A stretch of 64,000 nt of DNA from UBA2108 sp963925495. Lineage in GTDB: Bacteria > Bacteroidota > Bacteroidia > Flavobacteriales_G > Salibacteraceae. The notes below the pieces were generated by a model that saw nothing but the letters and a program-made list of their open reading frames with translations, did not search any database and had not been told where the DNA came from. The DNA is taken from contig CAWUST010000006.1 in assembly GCA_963925495.1 (NCBI GenBank), positions 62,001-126,000 on the forward strand, written 5' to 3'. This document shows, piece by piece, positions 1 through 9,152 of the stretch; the stretch's first letter is position 1; every line of letters starts with the position of its first letter. The position numbers and the translations under genes were made by a program.

Positions 1-88
1 ATTATGCACATTCACCAACTATGTGATTTTTATTACCAATTTTGACCATTATTCCTTTTAATCTTGCCAGCGTAAAACTAAATTCAAA

Positions 89-502
89 ATGGGACTTATA
101 CCTAAAGGTGCAAAATTGTACAGCATATTGTTTTTAAAGTGCCCGAAGTGCCATGACTCTGCGTTATTTGAAAACAAAAATCTTTATAAAATCGATAAGT
201 TTTTTAAAATGCCGGAAACTTGCCCTACATGTGGGCAGAAAACAGAGCTTGAGCCTGCTTTTTATTATGGAGCTATGTATGTTTCCTATGGAGTTGGTAT
301 TGCCTGGATGGTGAGTTTGTTTGTGGCGTTAATGGTTTTGTATCCTGATTTTTCAACTGATTTTTATTTGGTTTTAGCAATTGGAAGTTTAGTTGGTTTA
401 ACTCCAGTATTTTTTAAATTTTCACGAGTAGTTTGGATCAATTTTTTCGTGGATTACGATAAGAATGCTGTCGGAGAATTCAAAAATGAAAAGCCAAATT
501 GA
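89..502 (+). CDS. DUF983 family small membrane protein
   Basis: This 137-residue protein resembles the DUF983 family of Bacteroidota, whose function is not established. The N-terminal part carries two Cys pairs, CPKC near residue 18 and CPTC near residue 45, which look like a small zinc ribbon. Two hydrophobic segments follow (about residues 62-85 and 90-110), so it is probably an inner-membrane protein with a cytoplasmic zinc-binding head. The gene stands alone, about 50 bases upstream of a large lipoprotein gene that has its own promoter box. A weak -7-like box (TAATCTTG, 59-66) precedes it. The family call is by recognition of the Cys spacing and length; the role is unknown. Confidence 0.8.
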   Translation: MGLIPKGAKLYSILFLKCPKCHDSALFENKNLYKIDKFFKMPETCPTCGQKTELEPAFYYGAMYVSYGVGIAWMVSLFVALMVLYPDFSTDFYLVLAIGSLVGLTPVFFKFSRVVWINFFVDYDKNAVGEFKNEKPN

Positions 503-528
503 TTTTATCCATTGATTGTGATTAGTTT

Positions 529-536
529 TACTTTTG
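529..536 (+). promoter_or_regulatory. Bacteroidota -7 promoter box before the lipoprotein gene
   Basis: TACTTTTG matches the TAnnTTTG -7 consensus of Bacteroidota exactly and lies 19 bases before the ATG at 556. No well-spaced -33 TTG is evident; the closest ones (512-514 and 516-518) are too near. Confidence 0.55.
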
Positions 537-555
537 GTTTAATGGGTAAATTTTT

Positions 556-3500
556 ATGAAGCAATTATCAATATCACTTTTTTCAGTTCTTTTTAGTATT
601 CTGATGTTGCTTTCTTGTTCCAATGAAAATGGAGAAAAGGATTTGTCTGCCAAAAACTTAGATGTAAAGAAAAAGAAACCTTCGACTACTTTATTTAGTT
701 TTATTCCTTCAACCATTAGCAACATAGACTTTTCAAATGACCTGACCGAAACAAAGTCGATGAACATCATCAAATATCACTATTTCTACAATGGTGGTGG
801 AGTTGCCTGTGGTGATATTAATAACGATGGCCTTCCTGATTTATACTTTACGGCAAATCAACTTTCAGATAGGTTATATTTAAATAAAGGCAATCTGAAA
901 TTTGAAGATATTTCCAATAATCTACCCGCCCATAATGACGTTTCTTGGACTACTGGAGTCACCATGGCCGATGTAAATGGAGATGGATTTATGGATATTT
1001 ATGTGTGTAAGTCGGGTAAGCTTGCGCCTAAATTCCGAAAAAATCTGCTGCTAATTAATCAGGGCAATTCAACCTTTAAAGAACGCGGTGAAGAATATGG
1101 ATTAGATGATTCGGGGTATTCAACCCAAGCAGCTTTTTTTGACTTCGACAAAGACGGTGATTTAGATATGTACTTGGTTAACCATGAAATAAAATTCATT
1201 TCCGATTATAATCGACAAATTAGAGAAAGTGAAAGGCACCCGTATGTTGGTGATAAACTCTATAGAAATGATGAAGGAAAGTTTGTTGAGGTTGGAAAAG
1301 CGGCAGGTATTAATTCTACATCTTATGGTTTTGGATTAGGGGTGGCAATTAGCGATTTAAATAATGATTCTTGGCCAGACATATACGTTACCAATGATTT
1401 TGTGGAAGATGATTTTATGTACTTGAACAATGGAGACGGTACATTCAAGGAGTCCATTCAAAGCGCAACAAAACATATTTCTAATTATGGAATGGGAGTG
1501 GATATAGCGGATATTAATAATGATGGATTATCAGAAATATTGGTTGTAGACATGGTTGCGAAAGATAATTTTCGGCAAAAGACAAACATGTCTGGAATGA
1601 ATCCCCAAAAATTTGCACAATGCATAAACTTCGGTTTTCATTACCAATACATGTACAATTCCTTACAGCTTAATCGAGGTAATTCAAAATTCAGTGAAAT
1701 GGGACAGTTGGCTGGGATTTCAAATACAGATTGGAGTTGGTCTTGCTTATTGGCTGACTTTGATTGCGATGGAAATAAAGACATTTTTATAACAAATGGT
1801 CTGCGCAAGGATGTTAGAAATAACGACTATATTAAGGAGCGCGCGTTATTAGCCGAAAAAATGTCTGAAAATATTGGCATAGACTCGGCGGCTATAGTAA
1901 GTGAACAACTTCTTAACATTCCAACACAAAAAGTTTCGAATTACATTTTTCAAAATTCAAATGACTTAACTTTTGAGGATAAATCTAATTCATGGGGCCT
2001 TTCAAAGCCTTCTTTTTCTAACGGGTCAATCTATGCTGACTTAGATAACGATGGTGACTTGGATTTGGTAGTTAATAATATTGACGAAAAAGCGTTTTTA
2101 TATGAAAATGTTAAAAACCAAAGTCCCAATTTCAATTATTTAAAAGTTAGTTTAAAGGGTCGAGGTAAAAATCCATTTGGCATAGGAACTAAAATTAAAG
2201 TTGTTCAAAATGATAAAACGCAGCACCAAGAAATTTACCAAACAAGAGGTTACCAATCTAGTGTTTCACCAATTGGACATTTTGGGCTTGGGAAATCCAA
2301 AACCGTAGACAAACTAGAAGTAACATGGCCTGATAGTAAGGTCAGTATTGTAAAATCACCTCCCATTAATCAAACGATAGAAGTTGACTATGCTTCTGCA
2401 AAGAATATTGAGAGGGTAACTAAAAAGGATGAGGTTGGATTGTTTGATGTGAGCGAAAAGCATGGGATAAATTTCGTTCATAAAGAAAATTTCTACAATG
2501 ACTATCAGGATCAAATACTGTTGCCACATAAATATTCTCAATTAGGCCCAGCTCTTACGGTAGGAGATGTTAATGGCGATGGATTGGAGGATTTTATTGT
2601 AGGAGGAGCTGCCGGATATAAGACAGAATTATATATTCAAAAGTCCAGTGGAAAATTTCTAAAAACAAAAAGTAATATTCCTGTTCAACATAAAATATAT
2701 GAAGATATTGAAGCGGTTCTATTTGATGTAGATGGTGATAAAGATCTTGATTTATTCCTAGGAAGCGGAGGGTATGAATTTGATGCCAATTCTTCTTTGC
2801 TCCAAGATCGCATTTATTTAAATGATGGAAATGGAGCTTTTACATATACTAAAAATGCTCTTCCAAAATATTTAGTAACTCCAGGATGCGTCAAGCCTTT
2901 TGATTTTGACAATGATGGAGATTTGGATTTATTTGTTGGCGGTAGATTTAAAGCCAAGCAGTACCCGCTGTCTCCAAGGAGCTATCTTTTCGAAAACATT
3001 GATGGAAAATTTAAAGATATTACCTCAGAAAAGGCTAGTAGTCTTCAAAAAGTAGGTATGGTAAGCGATGCCGATTGGTTAGACATAGATAATGATGGAA
3101 AGATAGAACTTGTTATTGTTGGTGAATGGATGCCTATTAATGTTTTTAGCTTTGATAATAATAAATTCTTACCGATTGATGCTAAACACCTGGGTTTGCA
3201 CAAATCAAATGGATGGTGGTTCAGCTTAAATAAGATTGATTTTGACCATGACGGAGACTTAGATTTAGTTGCCGGAAATTTAGGGTTGAATTATAAATAC
3301 TCAGCATCAGAGAATAGGCCGTTCAAGGTAATAGCAGAAGACTTTGATAATAATAAAACGGTAGATGTAGTTTTAAGTTATTCGCAAGAGGGAGTCTATT
3401 ATCCAGTTCGTGGAAGGGAGTGTTCTTCACAGCAGTTGCCTTTTATTAAGAAAAAATTCCCAAACTATAAGACTTTTGCCTCCGCGTCAGTTTTTGATGT

Positions 3501-3915
3501 TTTGGGAGTTGAAAACATGAATAAGGCATCTGTTTTAAACGCTTTTAGTTTTGCTACTACTTTATTTGAAAATGTTGACGGAAAATTTTTAGCAAAGCCT
3601 TTTGGTAATCAAGTTCAATTGTCATCAATAAATGACATTTTGGTTGATGATATAAATGGGGATGGAATAATGGACTTAATGATGGCGGGTAATTTATTTT
3701 ATTCGGAAGTTGAAACTCCAAGAAACGATGCTGGTTATGGTAATCTATTATTAGGAACAAAGTCAGGAGGTTTTGACGAAATAAAACCACAGCAAAGCGG
3801 TTATTTTGGAGAAGACGAAATGAAGAATATTAGAGCAATTAAAATCGGAAATAAATTTACAGCCTATCTAGTAGCCCGAAATTTAGGAGATTTAAAGATG
3901 TATCGATTTAAGTAA
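556..3915 (+). CDS. Large surface lipoprotein with FG-GAP/VCBS repeats and an ASPIC/UnbV domain
   Basis: This 1,119-residue protein starts with a lipoprotein signal peptide ending in a lipobox (LLSC, Cys near residue 21), so it is probably anchored in the outer membrane. Two blocks of FG-GAP/VCBS-type repeats (about residues 80-520 and 660-1110) contain many DxDxDGDLD calcium-binding loops typical of beta-propellers. Between them, about residues 528-618, is an ASPIC/UnbV-type segment with the hallmark FGLG and WPDS motifs. Near residue 950 is a YPVRGRxCSSxQ motif that is shared with the second protein of this kind at 19816-23133, so the two are paralogs. The genes around it are unrelated. The binding partner or substrate is unknown; such proteins are often annotated as CRTAC1-like or VCBS repeat proteins. 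Confidence 0.88.
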   Translation: MKQLSISLFSVLFSILMLLSCSNENGEKDLSAKNLDVKKKKPSTTLFSFIPSTISNIDFSNDLTETKSMNIIKYHYFYNGGGVACGDINNDGLPDLYFTANQLSDRLYLNKGNLKFEDISNNLPAHNDVSWTTGVTMADVNGDGFMDIYVCKSGKLAPKFRKNLLLINQGNSTFKERGEEYGLDDSGYSTQAAFFDFDKDGDLDMYLVNHEIKFISDYNRQIRESERHPYVGDKLYRNDEGKFVEVGKAAGINSTSYGFGLGVAISDLNNDSWPDIYVTNDFVEDDFMYLNNGDGTFKESIQSATKHISNYGMGVDIADINNDGLSEILVVDMVAKDNFRQKTNMSGMNPQKFAQCINFGFHYQYMYNSLQLNRGNSKFSEMGQLAGISNTDWSWSCLLADFDCDGNKDIFITNGLRKDVRNNDYIKERALLAEKMSENIGIDSAAIVSEQLLNIPTQKVSNYIFQNSNDLTFEDKSNSWGLSKPSFSNGSIYADLDNDGDLDLVVNNIDEKAFLYENVKNQSPNFNYLKVSLKGRGKNPFGIGTKIKVVQNDKTQHQEIYQTRGYQSSVSPIGHFGLGKSKTVDKLEVTWPDSKVSIVKSPPINQTIEVDYASAKNIERVTKKDEVGLFDVSEKHGINFVHKENFYNDYQDQILLPHKYSQLGPALTVGDVNGDGLEDFIVGGAAGYKTELYIQKSSGKFLKTKSNIPVQHKIYEDIEAVLFDVDGDKDLDLFLGSGGYEFDANSSLLQDRIYLNDGNGAFTYTKNALPKYLVTPGCVKPFDFDNDGDLDLFVGGRFKAKQYPLSPRSYLFENIDGKFKDITSEKASSLQKVGMVSDADWLDIDNDGKIELVIVGEWMPINVFSFDNNKFLPIDAKHLGLHKSNGWWFSLNKIDFDHDGDLDLVAGNLGLNYKYSASENRPFKVIAEDFDNNKTVDVVLSYSQEGVYYPVRGRECSSQQLPFIKKKFPNYKTFASASVFDVLGVENMNKASVLNAFSFATTLFENVDGKFLAKPFGNQVQLSSINDILVDDINGDGIMDLMMAGNLFYSEVETPRNDAGYGNLLLGTKSGGFDEIKPQQSGYFGEDEMKNIRAIKIGNKFTAYLVARNLGDLKMYRFK

Positions 3916-4056
3916 ATATTTATTCGATTGTTTTATTTTCTGTAGTCATTTTGTTATTTCCTTAGTGAAACTATTAAATCAAAATCCAAGAAGAAAAAAC
4001 AGTGACTATAGACCATTTACCACGTGGGATGTTTATTTTAGAAAGAATGCCTAATT

Positions 4057-5595
4057 TTACATTCCCCAGCCATCTCTGTCTAAAGTGCGGTACTGAATTG
4101 CCTCGGCAATGTGGTTAGGTTCTATTTTTTCACTTTCCTCTAAGTCGGCAATGGTTCTTGATAGTTTTAAAATTCTAGCATAACTTCTTGCACTAAACCC
4201 TAATTTATCCATCGCCGTTTTAATTAATAAGTTTCCGGCCTCATCTACTTCGCAATATTTTTTAATGAGTTTTGGAGGCAGTTGTGCGTTACAATGGATT
4301 CCTTCGAAATCGACAAATCTTTCGTTTTGAAATTCTCTAGCTTTAATAACTCTTTTTCGGATGTCAGCAGAAGATTCGCCTTTTGTACTGGTTGCTAATT
4401 CATCAAATGGAACTGGGTTTACTTCAACATGTAAATCAATTCTATCGAGTAATGGTCCTGAGATTTTACTCAAATATTTTTTTACTACATGCTCAGCATC
4501 AGAGTTAGCATCAGTCGGATCATAAAAATTTCCACTTGGCGATGGATTCATTGAAGCCACCAACATAAATGATGCAGGAAAATCGACGGATAGTTTTGCT
4601 CTAGATATTGTCACTGTTCTATCTTCTAAAGGTTGTCTTAAAACTTCTAATACTTGTCGCTGGAATTCTGGTAACTCATCTAAAAACAAAACACCGTTGT
4701 GTGCCAAAGAAATTTCTCCAGGTTGTGGATTGCTTCCTCCTCCTACTAAGGCAACATTAGAAATAGTATGGTGAGGGCTTCTAAAAGGACGGCTGGTAAG
4801 CAAAGAAGTTTGGCTTCCTAGTTTTCCGGAGACGGAATGAATTTTTGTAGTTTCAAGTGCTTCATTTAATGAAAGAGGAGGGAGTATGGTTGGTAAACGC
4901 TTTGCCAACATCGTTTTGCCAACTCCAGGAGGGCCAATTAGAATAATATTGTGTCCTCCAGCGGCGGCAATTTCCAGTGCTCGCTTCGCCGTTTCTTGAC
5001 CTTTGACATCCTCAATATCTATATCGAAATTATTGAGGTTTTTCAAGAATTCGTCTCGAGTGTTAACCTCAGTCTTAGGTGGTTTGATCCCTTTATCTAA
5101 AAAGTCTATTACTTCACTTATATGCTCAACTCCCAGAACTTCTAGGTTATTTACGATTGCCGCTTCCTGCGCATTTTGTTTGGGTAAAATAATCCCTTTA
5201 AATCCTTCGTTTCTTGCCTGAATAGCCATTGGCAATGCCCCTTTCATCGATTGTAAGCTTCCATCAAGAGAAAGCTCGCCCATAATTAAATAATTATCTA
5301 ATTCTCCGGTTTCAATTTGTCTTGATGCTGCCAGTATTGCAATTGCCAATGGTAAATCGAAATAACTACCTTCTTTTCGAATGTCTGCAGGCGCCATATT
5401 AATTACAATTTTTTTACCCGGCATTTTATATCCACACTCTGTTAAGGCAGATGTAATTCGTTGTTGGCTTTCTTTGACGGCGTTATCTGGGAGGCCTACT
5501 AAAAAATATTTTATTCCAATACTTACGTTTACTTCAATTGTGATGGTTTGTGCGTTAATTCCATAAACTGCACTTCCGTAGGTTTTTACTAGCAT
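4057..5595 (-). CDS. YifB/ComM-type Mg-chelatase-like AAA+ ATPase
   Basis: 512 residues, the usual length for the YifB/ComM family. The N-terminal ~170 residues form the Lon-protease-like S5-fold domain (GLPDNAVKES near residue 34). Walker A GPPGVGKT is at 221-228, a Walker B-like LFLDELPEF follows, and the C-terminal part is the Mg-chelatase helical domain. In naturally transformable bacteria ComM is a hexameric helicase that promotes branch migration during integration of transformed DNA; the role in Bacteroidota is not directly known. It is transcribed divergently from the exported protein gene at 5713 and convergently with the lipoprotein gene ending at 3915. No terminator hairpin is evident between those convergent ends. 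Confidence 0.92.
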   Translation of the reverse strand: MLVKTYGSAVYGINAQTITIEVNVSIGIKYFLVGLPDNAVKESQQRITSALTECGYKMPGKKIVINMAPADIRKEGSYFDLPLAIAILAASRQIETGELDNYLIMGELSLDGSLQSMKGALPMAIQARNEGFKGIILPKQNAQEAAIVNNLEVLGVEHISEVIDFLDKGIKPPKTEVNTRDEFLKNLNNFDIDIEDVKGQETAKRALEIAAAGGHNIILIGPPGVGKTMLAKRLPTILPPLSLNEALETTKIHSVSGKLGSQTSLLTSRPFRSPHHTISNVALVGGGSNPQPGEISLAHNGVLFLDELPEFQRQVLEVLRQPLEDRTVTISRAKLSVDFPASFMLVASMNPSPSGNFYDPTDANSDAEHVVKKYLSKISGPLLDRIDLHVEVNPVPFDELATSTKGESSADIRKRVIKAREFQNERFVDFEGIHCNAQLPPKLIKKYCEVDEAGNLLIKTAMDKLGFSARSYARILKLSRTIADLEESEKIEPNHIAEAIQYRTLDRDGWGM

Positions 5596-5616
5596 TTGAT
5601 TAAATTTTAGGTTGTG

Positions 5617-5694
5617 CTAAATTAAGGTATTAAGACTTTTAAAGAAATGTCTTCAAATAATAAATAAATAAACTCACTCAATACCTTAAATTTG
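5617..5694. promoter_or_regulatory. Symmetric divergent promoter region
   Basis: A 10-bp inverted repeat (TTAAGGTATT at 5622-5631 and AATACCTTAA at 5680-5689) brackets the gap between the yifB-type gene and the gene at 5713. Each arm runs into a -7 box: TAAATTTG on the plus strand (5687-5694, exact consensus) and TAATTTAG on the minus strand (5617-5624, one mismatch). The two promoters therefore read nearly the same sequence in opposite directions. Confidence 0.5.
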
Positions 5695-5712
5695 AAAACT
5701 TAATATTCCATT

Positions 5713-6705
5713 ATGACGAAATTAGTTCAATTACTTGCGTTTTCCACCTTCTTCTTTAATGTTCAAACATCTGTTGCTCAAATGGACACGCCAATAGATT
5801 TTGCGATTATCCTTCGTCCATTAATTGACATAACCACCGGACTGGATGATTCTTCCTATTCTAAAATTGAAAAAAGCTTGACTAAAGTACTTAATGAAAA
5901 GTTTGAGGTGAGTGAGTTCTCCTCGTTTCCACATAAAGTTGTTGCTAGTTGTGTTTCTGAAAACAATACGATTGGATTGGGTGAGAAAATCAATTTTGAA
6001 ACGAACTTAAAAGTTAAACTAATTTTAATTGATCTCATTAGCAAGCAGTCATTTGGAGAAAAGACTTTTGATCTTTCGGGTTCTGGCGAGAGTCAAACAG
6101 ACGCATTTGATATGGCTTTAAAGTTAATGGAAAAGCAGCAAAACGAAAACATTAATTCTTTTTTAAATGATGCATATATGGGTTTAATGATGTGTTATGA
6201 ATCCAAGTGTGCGGAAAATATGGGCGGAATGCGCGAGCCATCGCCAATGTCAATGCCAGAGGATATACTAATAAAATTCATGAGTGTGCCAGCAATGATC
6301 CATGATTGTAAAATGCAAGCAAACGAAGAGTTATTAATGATGTATTCGGATTATAGTATGAACAAATGCGAAGAGCTTAATATGAGGTTTGAAATGGCTA
6401 TTACTCAAAAAAACAAAGAAGATACCAAGGATATTTTGACAAAAATGAGCTACTTGTCTTCGTGTGAAGAGCAGATTGAATTGCAAAAGCCTCAGCTAAT
6501 AAAAATGAAAATTCCTGTTGACCAAATTCTATTAGAATCTAAAAAAGTTAAATTCGATGCTATCGAAATTGATCGAGGTCAATTAAGTAAGAAAATAGCT
6601 GAAGTTCTTTTATTGGTGATGGATTTGGATCAGGGCATGAATAGCGACCCGGGCATTATGATAATGAAGATGGAAGCGGTTAACCAAATATTAAATGCAG
6701 AATAA
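5713..6705 (+). CDS. Exported Met-rich protein of unknown function
   Basis: I do not recognise this 330-residue protein. It has a plausible signal peptide (hydrophobic residues 3-20, cleavage likely after SVAQ near residue 23), so it should reach the periplasm or outer membrane. No transmembrane segment follows. The middle part (about 155-235) is rich in Met and contains several Cys (MMCYESKC, HDCKMQ, NKCEE), a composition sometimes linked to soft-metal binding; that is only a suggestion. The C-terminal half looks helical. It has an exact -7 box at 5687-5694, is divergent from the yifB-type gene and converges on fabD with an 11-base gap. Confidence 0.75.
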   Translation: MTKLVQLLAFSTFFFNVQTSVAQMDTPIDFAIILRPLIDITTGLDDSSYSKIEKSLTKVLNEKFEVSEFSSFPHKVVASCVSENNTIGLGEKINFETNLKVKLILIDLISKQSFGEKTFDLSGSGESQTDAFDMALKLMEKQQNENINSFLNDAYMGLMMCYESKCAENMGGMREPSPMSMPEDILIKFMSVPAMIHDCKMQANEELLMMYSDYSMNKCEELNMRFEMAITQKNKEDTKDILTKMSYLSSCEEQIELQKPQLIKMKIPVDQILLESKKVKFDAIEIDRGQLSKKIAEVLLLVMDLDQGMNSDPGIMIMKMEAVNQILNAE

Positions 6706-6716
6706 GTTCAGCGGGA

Positions 6717-7598
6717 TTATAAGCTGGCACTTGAGGTAGGGAATTGCCTATCTATCTTTTTAATTAATCCTTGTAAAACCTTTCCAGGACCAACTTCAAT
6801 CAATTCACTAGCACCATCTGCCATAAGTTGTTGCATTATTTGAGTCCATTTTACAGGGGCCGTTAACTGAGCAATTAAATTTTCTTTGATTTCCTGAGAA
6901 TTAGTGACAGCTTTAGCATTGACATTTTGATAAATCGGACAAATGGCTGTGTCAAAAGTAGTATTGGCTATGGCATTTTCTAATTCCTTTCTAGCTGGTT
7001 CCATTAATGGAGAATGAAAAGCTCCCCCAACTGGAAGTTTCAATGCTCTGCGTGCTCCAGCTTCTATTAATTTTTCACAGGCAGAATCTATCGCTGAAAC
7101 AGAACCAGAGATTACGAGTTGACCTGGACAGTTGTAATTTGCCGCCACAACGATTCCGTCAATTCCTGAGCATGTGTCTTCAACTAATTTGTCTTCTAAA
7201 CCAATTATTGCTGCCATAGTCGAAGGCTCTATTTCACATGCTTTTTGCATTGCAAGCGCACGCTTAGAAACCAACCTTAGTCCATCTTCAAAGTTTAACG
7301 TTTGGTTAGCTACTAATGCTGAAAGTTCGCCAAGAGAATGCCCTGCTACCATATCCGGCTTAAAACTATCGCCCATTAAACTTGCCAAGATCACAGAATG
7401 AAGAAAAATAGCAGGTTGAGTCACTTTGGTTTGTTTTAACTCTTCGTCAGTTCCTGAAAACATTATTTCAGTAATATTAAATCCAAGAATTTCATTTGCC
7501 GAATCAAAAAGTTCTTTGCCCAATCCGCCATTATCGTATAGGTCTTGTCCCATACCAACAAATTGCGCGCCTTGTCCTGGAAATACATATGCCTTCAT
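6717..7598 (-). CDS. fabD: Malonyl-CoA:ACP transacylase
   Basis: FabD moves the malonyl group from CoA to acyl carrier protein, giving the extender unit for fatty-acid synthesis in the cytoplasm. The 293-residue protein begins with the family's FPGQGAQ motif (residues 6-12), has the nucleophile in GHSLGE (Ser88) and the catalytic His in GAFHSPLM (His195). Length and start agree with known FabD proteins. It is divergently transcribed from hldD, and each has its own -7 box in the 116-base gap. It is not next to other fab genes here. Confidence 0.96.
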   Translation of the reverse strand: MKAYVFPGQGAQFVGMGQDLYDNGGLGKELFDSANEILGFNITEIMFSGTDEELKQTKVTQPAIFLHSVILASLMGDSFKPDMVAGHSLGELSALVANQTLNFEDGLRLVSKRALAMQKACEIEPSTMAAIIGLEDKLVEDTCSGIDGIVVAANYNCPGQLVISGSVSAIDSACEKLIEAGARRALKLPVGGAFHSPLMEPARKELENAIANTTFDTAICPIYQNVNAKAVTNSQEIKENLIAQLTAPVKWTQIMQQLMADGASELIEVGPGKVLQGLIKKIDRQFPTSSASL

Positions 7599-7620
7599 AA
7601 GATTTTTTTAAAATGGATTG

Positions 7621-7628
7621 CAAATATA
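7621..7628 (-). promoter_or_regulatory. -7 promoter box of fabD
   Basis: On the minus strand the sequence reads TATATTTG, an exact TAnnTTTG match, 22 bases before the fabD start codon. No clear -33 TTG. Confidence 0.6.
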
Positions 7629-7684
7629 ATTTTATTGATTGTGTGGTTGTGGTATAAGCTGTCTTCAAGGCTTGGTTTTTAATT

Positions 7685-7692
7685 TACTTTTG
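7685..7692 (+). promoter_or_regulatory. -7 promoter box of hldD
   Basis: TACTTTTG is an exact TAnnTTTG match, 22 bases before the hldD ATG at 7715. It mirrors the fabD promoter on the other strand; the two boxes are 56 bases apart. Confidence 0.6.
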
Positions 7693-7714
7693 CACATTAA
7701 ATATTTTTGATTTT

Positions 7715-8680
7715 ATGATTGTTATTACAGGATCGGCAGGGTTTATTGCAAGTTGTTTAATTACTAAATTAAACAATGAGGGTTTTAAAGAGCTTGTTTT
7801 GGTAGACGATTTTTCGCGAAAAGACAGAGAAAGGAATTACATAGGTAAAGCCTACATTGAATTAGTGGATAGAAATGATTTTTCTGATTGGTTAATGAAA
7901 AATCAAAGAATGACTGAATTTGTTTTTCACATTGGAGCTAGAACGGACACCACAGAATTTAGTGTTGAGTTATTTAATAGACTTAACTTGGATTACTCGA
8001 AAGAAATATGGAGATTATGTTCTGAATATGCAATTCCTTTTGTTTATGCATCTAGTGCTGCTACCTACGGAATGGGTGAACATGGGTTTGAGGATAATCA
8101 CGAAGTAATTTACAACCTTAAACCATTAAATCCATATGGAGATTCAAAAAATGAGTTTGATAAATGGGTGATAAAACAAGAAAAGCAACCGTTTTTTTGG
8201 GCAGGTCTGAAGTTTTTTAATGTTTATGGTCCGAACGAAACTCATAAAGGTAGAATGGCTTCGGTTATATCTCATGCGTTTAACCAGATTGGAAAAACTG
8301 GTGGAATGAAATTGTTTGCTTCTCATAATCCTAGGTATAAAAATGGCGAACAAATCCGTGATTTTGTTTATGTTAAGGACGTTGTGAATGTACTTTTCTT
8401 TTTAATGAATCATAGAAAAAATTCGGGTTTATACAATTTAGGATCGGGGTTGTCAAGAACATTTTTGGATTTAGCTAAAGCCACTTTTAAGGCAATGGGT
8501 CGTCAGGAAAACATAGGTTTTATATCAACCCCTGAAGATATAAGAGAGAAGTATCAATATTTTACCGAAGCTAATATGTCAAAGCTAAATTCAATTGGCT
8601 ATGACATTCCTTTTACTTCTTTAGAAGATGGCGTGGAAGATTACGTGCAAAACTATTTAGTCCCAAACCAAATTTATTAG
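7715..8680 (+). CDS. hldD: ADP-L-glycero-D-manno-heptose 6-epimerase
   Basis: A 321-residue short-chain dehydrogenase/epimerase that should convert ADP-D-glycero- to ADP-L-glycero-manno-heptose for the LPS core. It follows the E. coli HldD pattern closely: YASSAATYG, FFNVYGPNETHKGRMASV, RDFVYVKDVV and the GxYNLGSG segment appear in order. The N-terminal cofactor motif reads GSAGFIA (residues 6-12), so the third Gly of GxxGxxG is Ala. The upstream heptose genes are not in this window. It converges on the MerR-type gene with an 8-base gap. Another sugar-nucleotide epimerase is possible but less likely. Confidence 0.88.
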   Translation: MIVITGSAGFIASCLITKLNNEGFKELVLVDDFSRKDRERNYIGKAYIELVDRNDFSDWLMKNQRMTEFVFHIGARTDTTEFSVELFNRLNLDYSKEIWRLCSEYAIPFVYASSAATYGMGEHGFEDNHEVIYNLKPLNPYGDSKNEFDKWVIKQEKQPFFWAGLKFFNVYGPNETHKGRMASVISHAFNQIGKTGGMKLFASHNPRYKNGEQIRDFVYVKDVVNVLFFLMNHRKNSGLYNLGSGLSRTFLDLAKATFKAMGRQENIGFISTPEDIREKYQYFTEANMSKLNSIGYDIPFTSLEDGVEDYVQNYLVPNQIY

Positions 8681-8688
8681 TCTAAGCT

Positions 8689-9024
8689 TTAAATTTCTTC
8701 TTTCAAAAGTTGTAGTTGGGTCTTTATTGACTTTAATCTATTGAGCAATAAATTTTTATTTTGTAGTTCATTCTTTTGCTCTTTCAAAGCTTTTTTTGCG
8801 CCTTCCAATGTATAGCCCTGATGCTTAACTAGGCGAAAAATAATTTCGAAGTGATTTAAATCCTTAGGAGTAAAAAGGCGATTTCCTTTCTTATTTTTCT
8901 TGGGTTGAATAATTTCAAATTCCTTTTCCCAAAAACGAATTAATGAAGTGTTAACTTCAAATAGACCAGCTACTTCTCCAATAGAGTAAAATAGCTTATT
9001 TATTTGATTTTTTTTAAGGGGCAT
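8689..9024 (-). CDS. MerR-family transcriptional regulator
   Basis: This 111-residue protein has an N-terminal MerR winged helix (YSIGEVAGLFEVNTSLIRFWE, about residues 13-33) followed by RLFTPKDLNHF and a C-terminal helical dimerisation region. It has no cysteine, so it is not a metal- or redox-sensing MerR of the classic kind, and no effector domain is attached. Proteins like this are widespread in Bacteroidota, often beside M23 peptidase genes as here. Its targets are unknown. Candidate -7 boxes upstream (9040-9047 and 9058-9065, minus strand) each have one mismatch. Confidence 0.88.
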   Translation of the reverse strand: MPLKKNQINKLFYSIGEVAGLFEVNTSLIRFWEKEFEIIQPKKNKKGNRLFTPKDLNHFEIIFRLVKHQGYTLEGAKKALKEQKNELQNKNLLLNRLKSIKTQLQLLKEEI

Positions 9025-9152
9025 ATTTATTTAGGTTGGTAAAAGTAATTGATTTTACAAATATGGCTGAGTTTCACATCACATTTTAAATTAGATTCAA
9101 AATCGGACTGGGATGCGATGAAAGAATGACAAGAGAAAAAGAAGAAATTTTT

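Noticed and set aside
3916..4056. Terminator between the convergent lipoprotein and yifB-type genes
   Set aside because: Only a loose TAGTCA/TGACTA pair about 60 bases apart is present, without a T-run after a compact stem.
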